Below, one piece after another: positions 1 through 13,976 of a stretch of 64,000 bases of DNA (within the stretch, counting starts at the first letter, position 1; each line of letters begins with the position of its first letter). Below the pieces are notes generated by a model, which did no database searches, had not been told where the DNA came from, and worked only from the letters and a program-made list of their open reading frames with translations. Made by a program: the position numbers and the translations under genes. The stretch covers positions 2,371,001 through 2,435,000 of the forward strand of contig NC_050475.1 of the NCBI RefSeq assembly GCF_013373865.1. The letters run 5' to 3'. The stretch is from Monomorium pharaonis (Eukaryota > Arthropoda > Insecta > Hymenoptera > Formicidae).

Positions 1-987
1 TTAAAAAATATTCGCTAAACTTTTAAGTTACAGCTTCCCTCTAAAAATCTTGTAATAAAAATAAGATTTGGAATATTTTTCTCAAAATTAAAGAAAAACA
101 TAAATCTTTAGTATTTTTAAGAAATTATTAATTTGTATTATTTATAAATGCACTATTTTTTTATTATATTTATTATAAATATTTATATCTTGACAACACA
201 GTGGACTGCGAATCGTCGACTAGCCAATTAGACTGAAGCGGACAAAATCTGACGCGTAGTGCGATACAGGCTTCATATATATTGGAATGTTAACTTATGG
301 CCTGTTCTTTTTAGCTGCACTGATGCACTGGTGCAATAAGTTAAAGTGAGACAAATATTTTGTTTTTTATTCCTGCACTGCTGCACTAGTGCAATAAGTT
401 AGAATGAGAAAAAATATATTTGTCTTATTCTAACTTATTGCACCAGTGCAGCAGTGCAGGAATAAAAAACAAACCTATATTTTTTCTCTGTTGCACCAGT
501 GCAGCAGTGCAGCGAAAAAGAACAGACCATTATTGTTAACCTGTCGAAGCCGCGAGCCGCCCTGTCAGAGTCAGCTGTCAAAAACGTGCGGAATGTCTCA
601 GTGCCTGATCAATGACCCGACGACGCGCGTCAACCGTGAGATGCTGGACCACTCCAAGTGAAGACTTCCTCCTATCTGAGTCAGATCACGAGCGTTAATT
701 CCAATTTCTTAACTTCAGTGTTCAACTTCGTGTTCAACCCCCACGCAAGCTGCTTCTTATAAATATAGGGCGTATAGGCGTATAATAATCTATGAATTTA
801 GGCGTATTCAACAGAGTTAATCTCAAGGTGCTTATATCCCACAAATTTTCCATTTTAATTTACTTTTAGTTGTGTGAAAATGTACAATGTTTCGAATTAC
901 ATTTATTCGACACGACTTTAGCTTGTATTTAGTACTCTTATTACTTACATATTTGCAAAACATGATAATGACATTTAATGCTTTTAG
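1..987. other. Upstream region of RalGAPB
   Basis: AT-rich DNA with no recognisable coding exon. It contains the foldback repeat at 290-539. A moderately GC-rich block at about 540-660 could be the promoter or a non-coding first exon of RalGAPB, because the coding exon starts right after a splice acceptor at 987, so at least one 5' non-coding exon must lie upstream. The small reading frame at 446-661 overlaps the repeat and has no support as a gene. Confidence 0.5.
290..539. repeat. Foldback MITE-like element with TTAA flanks
   Basis: The two ends are inverted copies of each other: a CTGTTCTTTTT stretch followed by TGCACTG/TGCACTGG blocks on the left, and the reverse complement ending GAACAGACCA on the right. 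Each arm also holds a second inner copy of the TGCACTGCTGCACT-GTGCAA block, so the whole element folds into one long stem with a small A/T loop near 412-422. GTTAAC flanks both ends (289-294 and 535-540), consistent with a TTAA target duplication. It has no coding capacity. It lies just upstream of the likely RalGAPB promoter. Confidence 0.75.
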
Positions 988-1002
988 GATTCCCAAGGAG
1001 GG

Positions 1003-4000
1003 ATGTATTCAGAATGGGCCTCTCTGAGCACTCTGATCCAACAGGGCTCGGAGGAGAGCCAGAGTGTGCTGGAGAAATTTCCGCCTGGCGCAGGGAAGGA
1101 GGTCGCTCTGTCCATAGTTCGTCAGCTCGCCGCGAATCTCGGCATCACCCAGGCAGGCGAGCCCAGCCCACTTTCCACCGACAAGGAGGTACAATGGTGT
1201 ATGGAGGTGATTTGCTTTGGTCTGTCGCTGCCGCTGGCTGAGCATGACACCGTCAGAGATTGCGTCAACATATACTGCGAGTGGCTGTCAGCTTTGTACT
1301 CAACACCCAAGATCTCTGTGCCCAGACCGATCGTTGACGACCCAAATTTCTATGCCAGAAAGATCATAAGTCACTTTCACAATCTGTTTGTGCCGAGGAA
1401 GGGAGAAGGTAAGAATAGGCAAGACTTGATCTTCTTTTTACATATCAAATTTGCTATTGTCCTTTTTGATAAAGTTTGTTTTCTTTCCCAAAGTTTGGCC
1501 TTTTCTGTATCAGGATCTAGGTAATCCATGATATAAATATCTTTTTTTTTCTGAATGTATTTGTATCAATTTGCAAGATTTGTCTCATATTAATATTAGT
1601 AATTGTATGTAATTTTTTAATTTTTTAATAAATACTTTAGGTACAGACACAATAAATCGACAAGCCGTTCTTTGCCATCGGGTACTTAGGACTTTGCAGC
1701 AAATTGCACGAGGCCCAGCGACTCTGGAGAGAGAAACTTGGGAGAGTCTGCTATTATTCCTCATTGGTATTAACGATGCGCTGTTAGCACCGCCGGCGAC
1801 TAGGGAAGATGCGGGAGAACAACTGTGCGAGAGGGTACTCGGTGTATTGCTAGAGGTGCGGAAATATTGAATCAAATAATAATATGAACGTTGATAAACT
1901 AATAAAAGGGCTCTTTTCTTAGATTTGGCTGGTTTCCTGCGAACGTAGTTTTCCTTCACCCCCGTTATGGCGAACGTTACGAGAATCCTGTCTACGTTGG
2001 CGTCACAGACTAGCTCTGGTGGAACAGTGGAACCGCGTGTGCCTCGCTCTTACAGCAAGGCTGCTTCACATTATGTATGGGCCGATGTTTCCCGAATTAA
2101 AAATAAGTACGTGCCATGATAGATTGCAACATTAACGAAACGTATTGTTTATAATGTAATAAAGGAAACCTTACGTTAACAGGCGAGGAAGACGCGCAAC
2201 TAGTACCACCGACCATGTCGGACGAAGCGGTAGCGCAGGCATGGTACAGACTGTTACGCACTATCGGCGACCCTGTGGACCTGTGCAGGCCTGCCGTCGT
2301 TTCGCAGACCCAGGCGTTTCTGCAATATGCCATCGCCAGTCCCAATGTCATAGATCCATGCCAGCATCCATGTCTGCAAAGCCTGCCGCAGATATTTCTG
2401 AAGGCTATAAAAGGCATAGCGGGCCAGGTCGATGCTTTCCTTGGTAAGTCGACGCTGTCGATCCGATTGAACCGATTGGATTTGCGATCTACTTCCTTGA
2501 GGACTGCGCGCCGTAACTTGTAAATTGTAATTGCACAGACAAGGTGGTGTTAAATGTATATTTTCTGAAATTTGTTTCTGTCTATGACTTTCCTCGCACA
2601 TCTGTTCGGCGCTTGCTCACTTGTATCTTTGGTGGCGGTTGCACATTGTCACGTACATGTTCTAGGAGTTTCACAGGCATGCTGTTGGGAAGAATGTTGC
2701 GTGTCCAACAACGTTACATCGGGAAATATCGGCATTGCCAGCAGCGGGGGTGTCGGATGGGACAGGTCGAGCAGCAGGGATCAGCCTCAGCCTTCCCCCA
2801 CACCCCCAACTCAGCGCAGACTTGCCAAAAGTTTCAGTGTCACTCCTTCTGCAGTCACTAAGGGTATCTTTCAGTGCAATACTTTCTTTCGCTCTCTGAT
2901 ACGTTGATACTATCCGTTATGTCGACCAGTCGAGTGTTCTCTTTGCCAAGATTTAGAGACACAAATACTGTATAGCACTCATTTTGTATGATATTTTCTT
3001 TATATACTGTAATCTATACTCTCCTTATTCCATACTGTTAAAGTTTGCTCTAATTGTAAGACATACAATAATTGTAAATTATTAGAATCTTTGAACTAGG
3101 TATTTCGTTCGTTACTCTGTTACGAAACGTCCTGTAGAAACAGCAATATTTTCAGGAATTCCGAAAGCGTCGTTAATTGGATTGACGACGAGCCGTGTTT
3201 CTAGTACACCGCCGATGCTGATATCCAATTCTGGACCGTCGTCCGCTTCGAGTACCGCATGTAATTTCCTTTTTATTTACTAATTTACAGTTATCCAACA
3301 AAAACGTCTCCGTTTAATCACGTTGTGCGATTTACAGCTATGACCTCGCTTGGCCAGGATATCAGACCTCCCTTAGCTCCGGGACGACCCAAGTGCAATA
3401 GCATATTGCATCTTTTTGGGGAATGGTTGTTCGAGGCTGCGTTTATCGGTACCGAAGGTTGGTCGCAGAATTTGCCGCGTAAGTGATCATGTTTCTGCGA
3501 ATGTGAGACAACATTCCACATGTGATTCTGTTTTTTTATAATGTGATTCTGATCGTTTTGTGTGCAGAACCATTGGGTGCCTCGAAGCGTCCATCCTCGG
3601 TGCTCGTGGACGGACCGAGTTCACTGCAGGAAACTGTTAGTGACGTACCACCGACACTCTGCATAGATCGTTACGAGTCCGGCAGAGCGGAGGCACTAGG
3701 TGCTTTGTGTAGAATTTTCTGCGCTAAGAAAACAGGCGAAGAGATCTTACCTGTGTATTTGGCCAGATTTTATCAGGCGATGTATCACGGCCTCAAATTC
3801 GACGAGGTATAATTTGTAGTTATCTCATGTTTCTTGGATAGATAGACTCGAAGAAGAGAGACACAGGTGTAACTTGCGTACGTTTATTTTGTTTTCAGTC
3901 TCGCGAATGTGGCGAAACATTAGCGAGTATTCTGTTGAATTCGGCTGATCTGTTCCGTCTCGATTTGAACGGTATACAAGTCTTGGTGCCGGCCGTGTTG

Positions 4001-7000
4001 TCCGCATTGGAGGTGGTTTTACCGGAAAAAGACTTGAAACTAAAATCTAATATGGTGTCGAAACCGGACCTGAGAAGAGCGTCGATACATCTGCTGATAT
4101 CGATGTTGACGCTGCCTTTACATTTTCAAGTAAATATATGCATAAATATATGTAATATTTTTGCTTTCTTAAAATCTGTTAATATTTAATTGTTGTATAA
4201 TTTATTGTATGAACAATACTCATGTAATTATGATGAAGTCTTTCTTAGATAAGAAAACAATTCATATACACATATATGCTCTTTTAGATTATTTATAAAA
4301 AGTATTAAAAATGATAATTTGTGTGAACATTTCATTGCAGAATCTCGCCATTAAGGAGCTTCCAGTCTTTCCAGGCACAAATTTCTCCGAAAAAAACCCC
4401 GTAACATTTTTACAATTAAAATCGAGGCTCATGAATCTGCTTATAAACGCTTTGCAAGTAGAAACCGATCCTCAGAATACACATATGCTATTAGGTGAGT
4501 TAATAAAATTGCAAGATTGTTATCGTTAAGATTATTTATTATTTAATTCTTGCTTTTGCAACATTTTCAATTTTGCATTTTTCTACATTATTCATGTTGA
4601 TGATGACGGTTGACAAAGTTTTAATCTCTTTGACAAAGTTAATTTTGTGAAATTATAAAATTTCTTAAACACAAATTCTCAAAAAAGAAATCGAAAGACG
4701 AATAGCAATTGTTGAGATTTATGATTAAATATAATCTTAGATAGAAATAAATTTTATTGTATAAATAATTGTTACCAGGAGCTCTATTACTGAGTGTCCA
4801 AGATTCTGCAGCAGCGGAAGAAGTGGAGCAAGTCACACAACCCGACACGGTAGCTAGTGACTCGGCAACTAATTTATTATCTTCAGGTGCGTTCTTGATA
4901 CTAAATGATAGTAGCTTATATTTGGCTAAATGCACTGTCCTGAGTTACTTAATAGTAACTCTTGTTTATGTCCAAATTTTATAAGTGATCTTATTATATG
5001 AGCACTATTTTTTAGAGTGCGGTATAAAACATTGCTTTATTGCTATCTTAGATAGAAAAGAAAATAATTCGTCCTCCTAGATTATTTATGAAAAGTATCA
5101 AAATATGATAATGTGATAATATGATAAAGAACGTAAAGTAGTAACTTCTGTCAAGTACTTTCTGTAAAGTAGTAACTTTGAAGCAATAATTTAAAGATTA
5201 ATTTGATTAATTTTCTAAGTTGAATTAAATTTTATGATAATCCGATAGAATTGTTTTATTATATTTACATGTAACACCTAATTTCTCTTTGACGCTGATA
5301 AAATAGTAATGTATACTGCTACTTTTTTATTACAGTAATTTTTTTATCAATATTTATCAATAACTTACGAATATAAATTCAATATGAGGATGGAAATATT
5401 CAAATTCAATTATTCAATTATTTAATGCTTAATGTCACCTCTCATTTTATCAGCTTTACACGTGCTTATATATATATATATGAAATGTAAATTTTTGTTA
5501 CGAGTTTTGTGTTCCGTTATGCGTTTTGCCATTGTATCGTCTTATCATCGCTTAATATAGTCACCAGCGATTCGGCCAGTCAAATAAGTATATCCAGTGA
5601 TCAGCGATCAATTGGCGATGCCTCTGACATTGCAACTCTTCAAGAGGAATGCATTGCGTTTGGTAAATACGATTTTTCTTGCTACACATACATTTCATAA
5701 AAATCGCATTCGAAGACGTTCGTAGAACATGAATTCCTGCTTGTCGTTTATGTTTTTTATTATTTTTTGTTCAAGGTACTTAAAAGATATGTATTTTTTC
5801 TGTTTTTCTTTTCTGTTTTCTGTTTTCTTTTATATACTTGGAATTTATTCTATAAATATTTTATGTATGTATTTACGTATGTATGTATATATTTATTTCT
5901 ACCAAACATAAATCTGTAATATTGTGTTTATAGACCTAAAGATTAAATGAGAGGAACATTCTTACAGACTCTGCCCATGCTCTTTTTGTGCGAGCAACGT
6001 ACTTGGTGTGTCATCGTTTGATATCATCGTGGAAGACTGATCTAAATATCTCTTTAGCAGCACTCGAGATGTTGTCAGGATTAGCACGCACACGCATTCG
6101 TGAAACAGGTAGCGAGATTAATGCAGATCTTGTTTGCAAGATTTAAATTTTGTACATACATATAATTTTATACGCAAGAAGTACTTATCTCTGTCTCTTG
6201 TTTCAAATAATTCTGCATGCAGCAAGGAGACTCACAGGTTCGATATCATTGTCAAACAAAAAATTCGATAGCCCTAACGTTGAACGTTTCCTGGAGTAAA
6301 ATTCGCTTCGTAACGTTACGCATGTTGCAGATGCTTTGGAATGCAAGCGAGCGGTAAAATGGTTGTGCGACTACATTTCGTATCAATGTTGGCGTCCACC
6401 CCCAGCGCACTCCAAGGATCTCCATTCGTCTATCGTCGCGGCGTTTAATTGCCTGACAACTTGGCTAACCGCTCATCCGCAATTGTTACAGGTTGGCGAT
6501 TTTTCAGAGATGATTTACGAAATTGATCTTGAAATTTTACATACATTAATTTTCTTTTTTTCTCAACTGTTGAAGGACAAAGACTGCTTGACCACAGTAT
6601 TGGAAGTTGTTGAGCTCGGAGTGTCCGGCACCAAGAGCGTCGGAAAGCCAGGAGAGCCTATCAAGATGAAAGATGAGAAGGAGCTAAAACCAGCATCCAT
6701 GCGTGTGAGAGATGCTGCCGATGCTCTTCTTACTATTTTATTGGAACAGGTTTGTTTGCTGAAGTATACAATCTATTAAAAAGATACACGAGTGCACGCA
6801 GCAATTAAAAATATTAAAGTTAGAAGTTTAAAGTTAGAATTTGAGTAAGATTTATATTTTAATTATAAGATTTTTTATTTGAGATTTCAATTAAAAAAAT
6901 TTTTTTATCCGAGATTGAAGAAGCAACTTTTTCCTAATTTTGTCGAATTTATAATTGTACTTCTCTTCATAGGTTGGCTATTTTCCCAGCGCTTGCGGGG

Positions 7001-9521
7001 CACAATCGCTCTCGTCACTGTTGGACGAGGTGTCTCTGCTTCGGCATTGCAACAGCTGGACCGGCGGCCGCGTGGCACGACAAGCAGCTGTTGAGAGATT
7101 TCGTTACTTTGTGTCCGAGAATGCGATCGTGTTGGCGTTGCTGGAAGAACCGTTGGGAAACGATCAGGATCCTCAGCCAACTGTGACAGTCCTAATTCGC
7201 GGGCCGTTCGGCAGACACGCGTGGACAATGCAGCTCCGTCATTTGCCGCGTCATCGATCCAGCATCAGAAGTATAAACAACAATCCCGGTCGACCGTTGC
7301 CATTGGCCGAAGCCGCACCGCGAACGGATTATAAACCAAGATTCTTCCCAGATAACGTGGATCGTATTCCTCATTGTAAAGTGTAAGTGAATGTCTGCAG
7401 ATCTTAAACCAAGAACTTTATTCTAATCTATAATTTATCTTAAAGCTATACATATTCAGATTTGAGTAATTAAAATAAAATAAATTAGAAAATATATATA
7501 AATTCTGAAATATATAAATAGTAAAATTCTGATTTTCATTTGAAATAAATACTGGACTATCTAAAGTAAATGTAAATATCCTAATATATTTGGAATTTGG
7601 AATCACGTTTTAAATGATACTTAATCTTTATGGCAGAGACGAATCGATACCTAGTCTGGAAGCAGTTATGAGCGATAATGACGCAGTACGAGATGAACAT
7701 CAGATCCTCGCGCAACTTTTGGAACGCCAGATAACTCTTGAATCGAAGCATGATAACGGTAACGTAAGAGTCGCGGAAGACAAAACCGACGAATGTGTAC
7801 CACCTCAGGTTTGCCACGAATTCCAAACGGCTCGTCTATTTCTGAGTCATTTCGGTTTTTTAAATATGGAACCTAAAGAGAATGAGGAATCGGGAAGCAG
7901 CGGGCTAATTGCTTTAGATCCAACCATCCCTGGATTCTGTATGGACTTAGAGACTCTGGATAATATCAGTCCGCGAACGTGCGACACCGTTCATATTTTT
8001 TACGTGAAAGCAGGTCAAAAGTCTGCTTCCGAAATACTGTCGAATGTGGTAAGATATTGGTTTTTTTCTATTTTTACATAATTATGTTATTATATCTGTG
8101 TGTTATGTTTTCTTTATAAAAGATGATATATCATGTTACCTATTTCTTTGATCGTAGCTGCATGAGGAGAATGTGTCGCCAAACTTCTTGGAATTCTTAA
8201 GCTCTATTGGTTGGCCCGTTTCCGTATCCGCTCATGCAGGCTGGACGGGCCATGTGTCAACCTCGTGGAGAGTAACAGCGCAGCTGAACGTGCCACAGCC
8301 AGCTCACAGCAATCACGGTGGAGCACTTTATAACGGTGACACTCACGTGATGTACTGGGCAGATGTGAGTTCAGAAATTGCGTTTATCGTGCCTACGCAA
8401 TCATATCTCATAGCTAGTTCAGACTCATTAGAGGAAACCAGTTATAACAGCGACATCAGTACCAGTGGACAAGGTAAATCTTGATGACGGAAAAAATTGA
8501 TTTAAAAAATCTGTATTTTTTAATTTGCTTTTCTATTCTCTGATTTGGATTATATAACAAATTCAATTTATTTCTCAGAAGCACAGTTTATATATTTTAT
8601 TGCAGCGTGGTTCGAGAGAAGCATCAGCGAAATTACGGACACTCGTAGCAGCGGGACATCACAGAACACGACGCAGACTTCTAGAGCGATGTCACTTGAT
8701 CTGGAGAAACAGCCATCGAGTTTGTCGGGAGCAGGCACAACGAATTCCTCGAGTGCGGATCCTATCAGGCCTAGAAGGTCGACAAAGCAATCGCTGCCGT
8801 TTCAAACTAATACAAAGATTATGGTTGTGTGGTTGGAGAGCCTGGAGGATCATATTCAGTTTCCGATTGGTTCGTTTTTCCTTTGATAAATAAAACGTTA
8901 CCATGCAATTAATTAATCTGAACATTTTATTACATATTTTGTTATTATCTTGTATATTTTTCCTCTTGCATATAAAATCAAACATTTTTGTTGGATTGTA
9001 GGCGATTTGCTTCCTTCCACTTACACTGGGCTGGAACAATCGAGGATGCTGCAAGCTACCGATGTGCACGTTATTTTCCTTCAAGCTCTAGCTAATGGAT
9101 TAATGCGGGTCAGATTGCAAGGACCGGTTTCTAGAATCAATTTAGCAACACCTTTAATCGATGGAATGGTAGTATCAAGAAGAGTCTTGGGGACTTTAGT
9201 TAGACAAACAGCTCTTAATATGGGACGTAGGAAAAGGCTCGATAACGACAGGTAACATATATAAAAAATAATATATATATTTGTATTTCGTTAATTATAT
9301 TACTTATTTGTATTAAAATAATATACACACTTTTATTTTACATAAAATGTATAAATGCATATATATATATATATAAATATTCATGTTTCAGTTATCATCC
9401 ACCTCATGTACGAAGACGTCTAAAAATTCAAGAGATGGTACAAAAATATAAAAGAAATTTAACAGATCCGGAGTTATTAACGCTTTTATTCAGCAGCACT
9501 CAAACTTATCAAGTCAAATAG
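1003..9521 (+). CDS. RALGAPB: Ral GTPase-activating protein subunit beta (21 coding exons)
   Basis: Non-catalytic beta subunit that pairs with a RalGAP alpha subunit to switch off Ral GTPases. Exons: 988-1408 (start 1003), 1641-1855, 1923-2106, 2183-2443, 2666-2863, 3156-3260, 3338-3478, 3568-3806, 3899-4129, 4341-4494, 4779-4886, 5561-5662, 5968-6108, 6331-6491, 6576-6749, 6973-7382, 7637-8048, 8158-8473, 8606-8869, 9002-9251, 9392-9521. All boundaries are GT/AG and the total is 4602 nt, 1533 aa plus stop, close to the roughly 1,500 aa vertebrate protein. Family-specific stretches include the MYSEW start with TDKEVQWCMEVICFGL, AIKGIAGQVDAFLG, SGRAEALGALCRIFCAKKTG and LLPSTYTGLE near the C-terminal Rap/RalGAP-like domain. 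A serine/proline-rich linker lies around residues 350-460. Exon 2666-2863 is the least certain; its acceptor was chosen because it keeps phase and continues DAFLG-VS as in the family. A polyadenylation signal follows at 9719. Confidence 0.93.
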
Positions 9522-9718
9522 AAAAATTTTCAAGAATCTCACAAGACTTAAGTCGGAGACAGTGGTAATCTAATTTCTGTGCTGCTGTAATGACGAAGTT
9601 TTTGAAATTTAAAGATTAATTTATATTTTATATTATACTCAATATCTTGAAGGTAAAGTTATCTTCAATTAAAATAGCCGAGAGAGGATAACATGTTTTG
9701 TTATTTTTAGAAAATGTA

Positions 9719-9724
9719 AATAAA
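9719..9724 (+). terminator. Candidate polyadenylation signal of RalGAPB
   Basis: AATAAA about 200 nt downstream of the RalGAPB stop codon, followed by a T-rich tract. Position and context fit; no transcript evidence is available. Confidence 0.5.
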
Positions 9725-10332
9725 TTTTTTTTATTATTATTATAAGTTGTTAGTAAAAAGAAAACAGAACGAGTTTTCTATCTGTAACTATTTCTTATCG
9801 AGAGATATACTTATTATAGTAACAGTTCTTTACTTCCAACATTACTTTACACATTTTAGAAGAAAGAATGAAAATAATTTATTTATACGAGCCAAACTCA
9901 AGTTTCGATTGAGCCTAGTTAGAACTCAATCGATTCAACCGTTACCGAGATCTGATAATCGCTTGCAAATCATCGTCTCGCGTAAAGATATACGGGATAG
10001 TTTCGCGTTGTGCGTTTATTTGGCGCGAAACACTATCGTGTCTCTTGATTATTTAATGAAAAACATTCTATATGTAATAGTCTCGAAATTTATAATGCAT
10101 GATAAAAAATAAAATTAAAAAACAATTTTAATATTACAATAAAATAGAAAATGTTACGTGATCATATCTTACAAGTTTAAAATAAAATATTTATGAAACT
10201 ACAGTAAAGAAAAGTTATAATTATTCGAAGAAAACTTTATTTACATTTTCTAATAGTTCTCAGCTTCTCATTAATTTTGTCTTTCAAAGCGTTTTGTATA
10301 TATGTATAGAGATGAGATTTATATATATATAT

Positions 10333-10346
10333 ATTGAAATCCTTGA

Positions 10347-10402
<56 letters not shown>

Positions 10403-10430
10403 ACACATACACTTTCAAGGATTTTAATAT
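10333..10430. repeat. GT microsatellite inside an inverted repeat
   Basis: Arms TATTGAAATCCTTGAAAGTG (left) and CACTTTCAAGGATTTTAATA (right) are near-perfect reverse complements. They flank roughly 26 GT units and a short ACACACATA segment. The GT run occupies about 10349-10400. Confidence 0.8.
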
Positions 10431-13400
10431 AAAGTTTTATTGTAGCTCCCGGTGACTTTGTATACAACTCTGAAAACGACTTAATTATTCTAAAAACGAT
10501 AAAAACTTTTAAAATGTTATTACGAGTTGCATTTAACTAACTCTTGATAAGAGAAACTTATGACAAAACGAGACAGAAAAGTGATATAAATAAATGTTTC
10601 GGAAGAATATATTTTTGAATATATTTTTTGTTATATCATTTTTACTATGTGTATCGCGCACATAGGTATATAAAAAGCTTTTTATATTACTACTTGTAAA
10701 ACCAGTATTGTAGATAACGTTAAGTAAAATAAATTATTCAAATTTCATTTAATTAAAAATACTTTAGTATATATAAATATAAGCGGAAAAGATATATTTT
10801 ATTTAATTAATTTGTATGATTATATTTTACATATAAAAAACTTATCTTGTGCAATATATAATACACGTATATGTATCAAGTTGTTGTTTTAATGGATCAT
10901 AATATTTGAAGTTGTCAGCATCTGAAAAAAAGAAGATTAATTCTAAGTTCCTGACGGTTTACTTTTTACGCAATGGAACGCAAGAATTTATTCGGTATAT
11001 ATGCATGATTACCAGACCTATCAGACGTCTATAGTTACAATTCTTCTCTTTGTTTTGTTCATATGGAATTGTAAGATGATTGTCATGTAATAAGAGATAT
11101 GCTTGATAAGATAATTAGTGATTCGTTAATTTTCTTTATCTACATTGCTTCTAAGTAATGAATTATATACATATCAAAAGAGCAAAAGAAAAAATCCATC
11201 TTATACTATACATAATATTCAACAATTTTATATCACCGCAAGAAGAATATCAAGTCTTTATAACGCTCTGCTGAAGCCGGCCCAATGAATCGGTTGAATC
11301 ATTTCTTAATCAATGATTTGATCGAGATTTGATCGTACTATTAGTAAGCAGAATACTTACCGCATTTGCATTGCTCGTGGAATTCCGGGTAAAAGACGCC
11401 TTGTTTCAAGGAGAAGTTTTTATGCAGAAATAAGAACATCTCCGAAGTTAGTATCTCTACATTATTAAGGATTATGATCTGTTAATTGCAAACTATTATC
11501 ATACAAAATTATTTACAATTAGGAAAATTTCGTAATTTATAGTTCGGAATTTATAATGAATTAAGTGTTAATAATTACTTCAATAGCGTGTTATTGATAT
11601 GAGAATTGAAAGTATAATTGTTATACATATACTATCTGTTCACTCTAAAACAGGTCGTTGTCTGTGAAACATAAAATTACGTCATGCAAAAACAAGAACT
11701 GTCACTAATAATTACTCAGAGTCATACTGTCGAGTCATTGACGAGATAAATGTTATATCGCACATGTATATTTTGCTTTCTGTTGTCGTGTATTCTTATC
11801 TCGCATATTTATATCTCTAAACCAGCGCTTATCTATCTCATGCATTTATGTATTATATGGATATGTACATTCGGTATTTTCATATTTTGGAACAATATCA
11901 CGTGTTGACTGATAAAAGAATTCTTGCATTTTTCATCACCGTTATCATTGGCGAGATATATTTTGTTCGCGTTTTAACGACGGATACTAGCTCTTACTAT
12001 GCAGAACAAAGTGTTATACTGATTATTAGTAATGACTTTGTTAATAATGCTTTGTTGCAATTTTATTGATGAAATTATACTGAGAAAATATTTTTGTTGG
12101 TATTTTTAGCGCCTCGTTATACTCGTAATAAACGCTATTATTTGAGCGGAGTTATGTAACACACTGTGAGGTGCTACTACCACACAGCCATTCTTAAAAT
12201 ATTAGTTCCTGTTGCATAATTTACATCGAAATTAGTGACGTTAATCGACGCGTATACGCACGAATTCTCTCTCTCTCTCTCTCTTTCTCTCTTTTTCCTC
12301 GAATTGTATGTACGATATATATCTTTGTACCAGAAGAATCTATACTATCCGATGGATTGTCATATAACGGTCCGAGAATTTAACAGAGTGATTCAGCGTT
12401 TATTTCTCGTCTAGAGGCGATACATAACTGTCCACTTAGCTAGTACTTAATCGTCATAGGACGCACGAATCCATTGTCTGAATTCAGTTGTCTCTCACAT
12501 TGTAATACACCGTGTTGCACCTACGTGCCAGCGCATTCACAACGAAAATGCAGCTTAATTGTCTGGTCACGTTTATCATCACGTTGATAAATCGCTGATT
12601 AACTTATCAAATAACATCTGTGAAATTATATAGAATTAATAATTGTTAGTTTTTTTAACATGTGAAACGAAAAATTAAGATATTGAAGAAATGCGTTAGA
12701 AATTTTGTTGCAATTTTACCAATCTAATTAATCATTGATTAATCGTCTTAATCGATCGTCATCTTATCAAGTAGTCTTGACCATTACTTTTACCGTTAAC
12801 GCAGATAGAATTGTTCCTTTCTTAATACATAAAATATTAGATCGGGAATAATGAATCGTGTAGCCAGAAATTTTGTCTTGTCGAGCACTTTTATAAATTT
12901 AATTATCGATGATTAACTTTTTCTTATTAACTACAATCTTGTGAATAAATAATAAATAACAATGAGTAGAATAATCAATTTTTCAATTGTTCGACATTCG
13001 ACCAAAAAAGTTTGTGCTAAATTAGGCAAAAATATATTATGAGTTATATATAATTAGAAATTTAACAAGGCCGGTTGAGTTAGTCATCGATTAAGATAAT
13101 CGAAGTTTGATTGAGGTCGTTCCAACAGAAGACAATGTTTTTTCCTTTGTTTTTTTTTTCAACGGAAAGTCTGAAGTCAATTTTTATAGTCAATTTTTAT
13201 ATAATAGATTTTTTGGTGTTTTCGTTCTCAGCAACTGTCAATAGTCCGCATTTGTTTTAAATGATTGTTTCCGCGTTATATGATACGGCACATTTTCTCA
13301 AGCGGTAATGTTATCGCACTTATCACAAAGAAATTGAAGATGATAGCATAGCTGCGACACGTCAGCCGTGTCCACCACGCACAGACTTGCTGACATGCAA

Positions 13401-13920
13401 CTTGTACTCAATTTCGTATGTTTACGTGCCACGCTTAAATGCCGTATAAGCAGATTTATTTTTGATCAGTCACGATTTGTTAAGATTAACGCCGATACAA
13501 TTTCGCTGACTGTAGACGCACGGAAATAATCTCTAATGTTTTCATGACCCCGTGGCAACGTTCTTTCTCCCCCTTTCCCCAGTGAAAATTGTTCTCAAAA
13601 TTTTCCAAAATTTTTGTGTAACTTTATAACTCTAGACAATTTCTCAAACATTTATTTATATAAAATATCAGGTAATTTTATACTTCATAAAATACTTCAT
13701 ATCAAATATTTGAGAAATTAAAAAAAATCATTAAAAAATTCCAGAATTCACGTAAATAAAAAATTATAAAAAGAGAGGCAGACTTTCTCAGTGTTTCTGA
13801 AAGGTGTTCCAATTCATACAAAAATTCTGAAAAAAAATTTACTCTGAGACACTTCTCTCTTTTTCTCTCTTTATTTCTTTCTTGTTGAAAAAACATTTTC
13901 ATATAAGAACATATAAATAT

Positions 13921-13976
13921 ATATAAAATATGTTCATATGTTTATACTATATAGTTTATATGAACATATTTTATAT
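13921..13976. repeat. Perfect 19-bp AT-rich inverted repeat
   Basis: Arm ATATAAAATATGTTCATAT at 13921-13939 is exactly reverse-complemented at 13958-13976, with an 18-nt loop. No gene is adjacent. Confidence 0.7.

Noticed and set aside
9747..10112. 121-codon open frame downstream of RalGAPB
   Set aside because: No recognisable domain, lies in the RalGAPB 3' flank, and the frame is not unusual in length for this composition.
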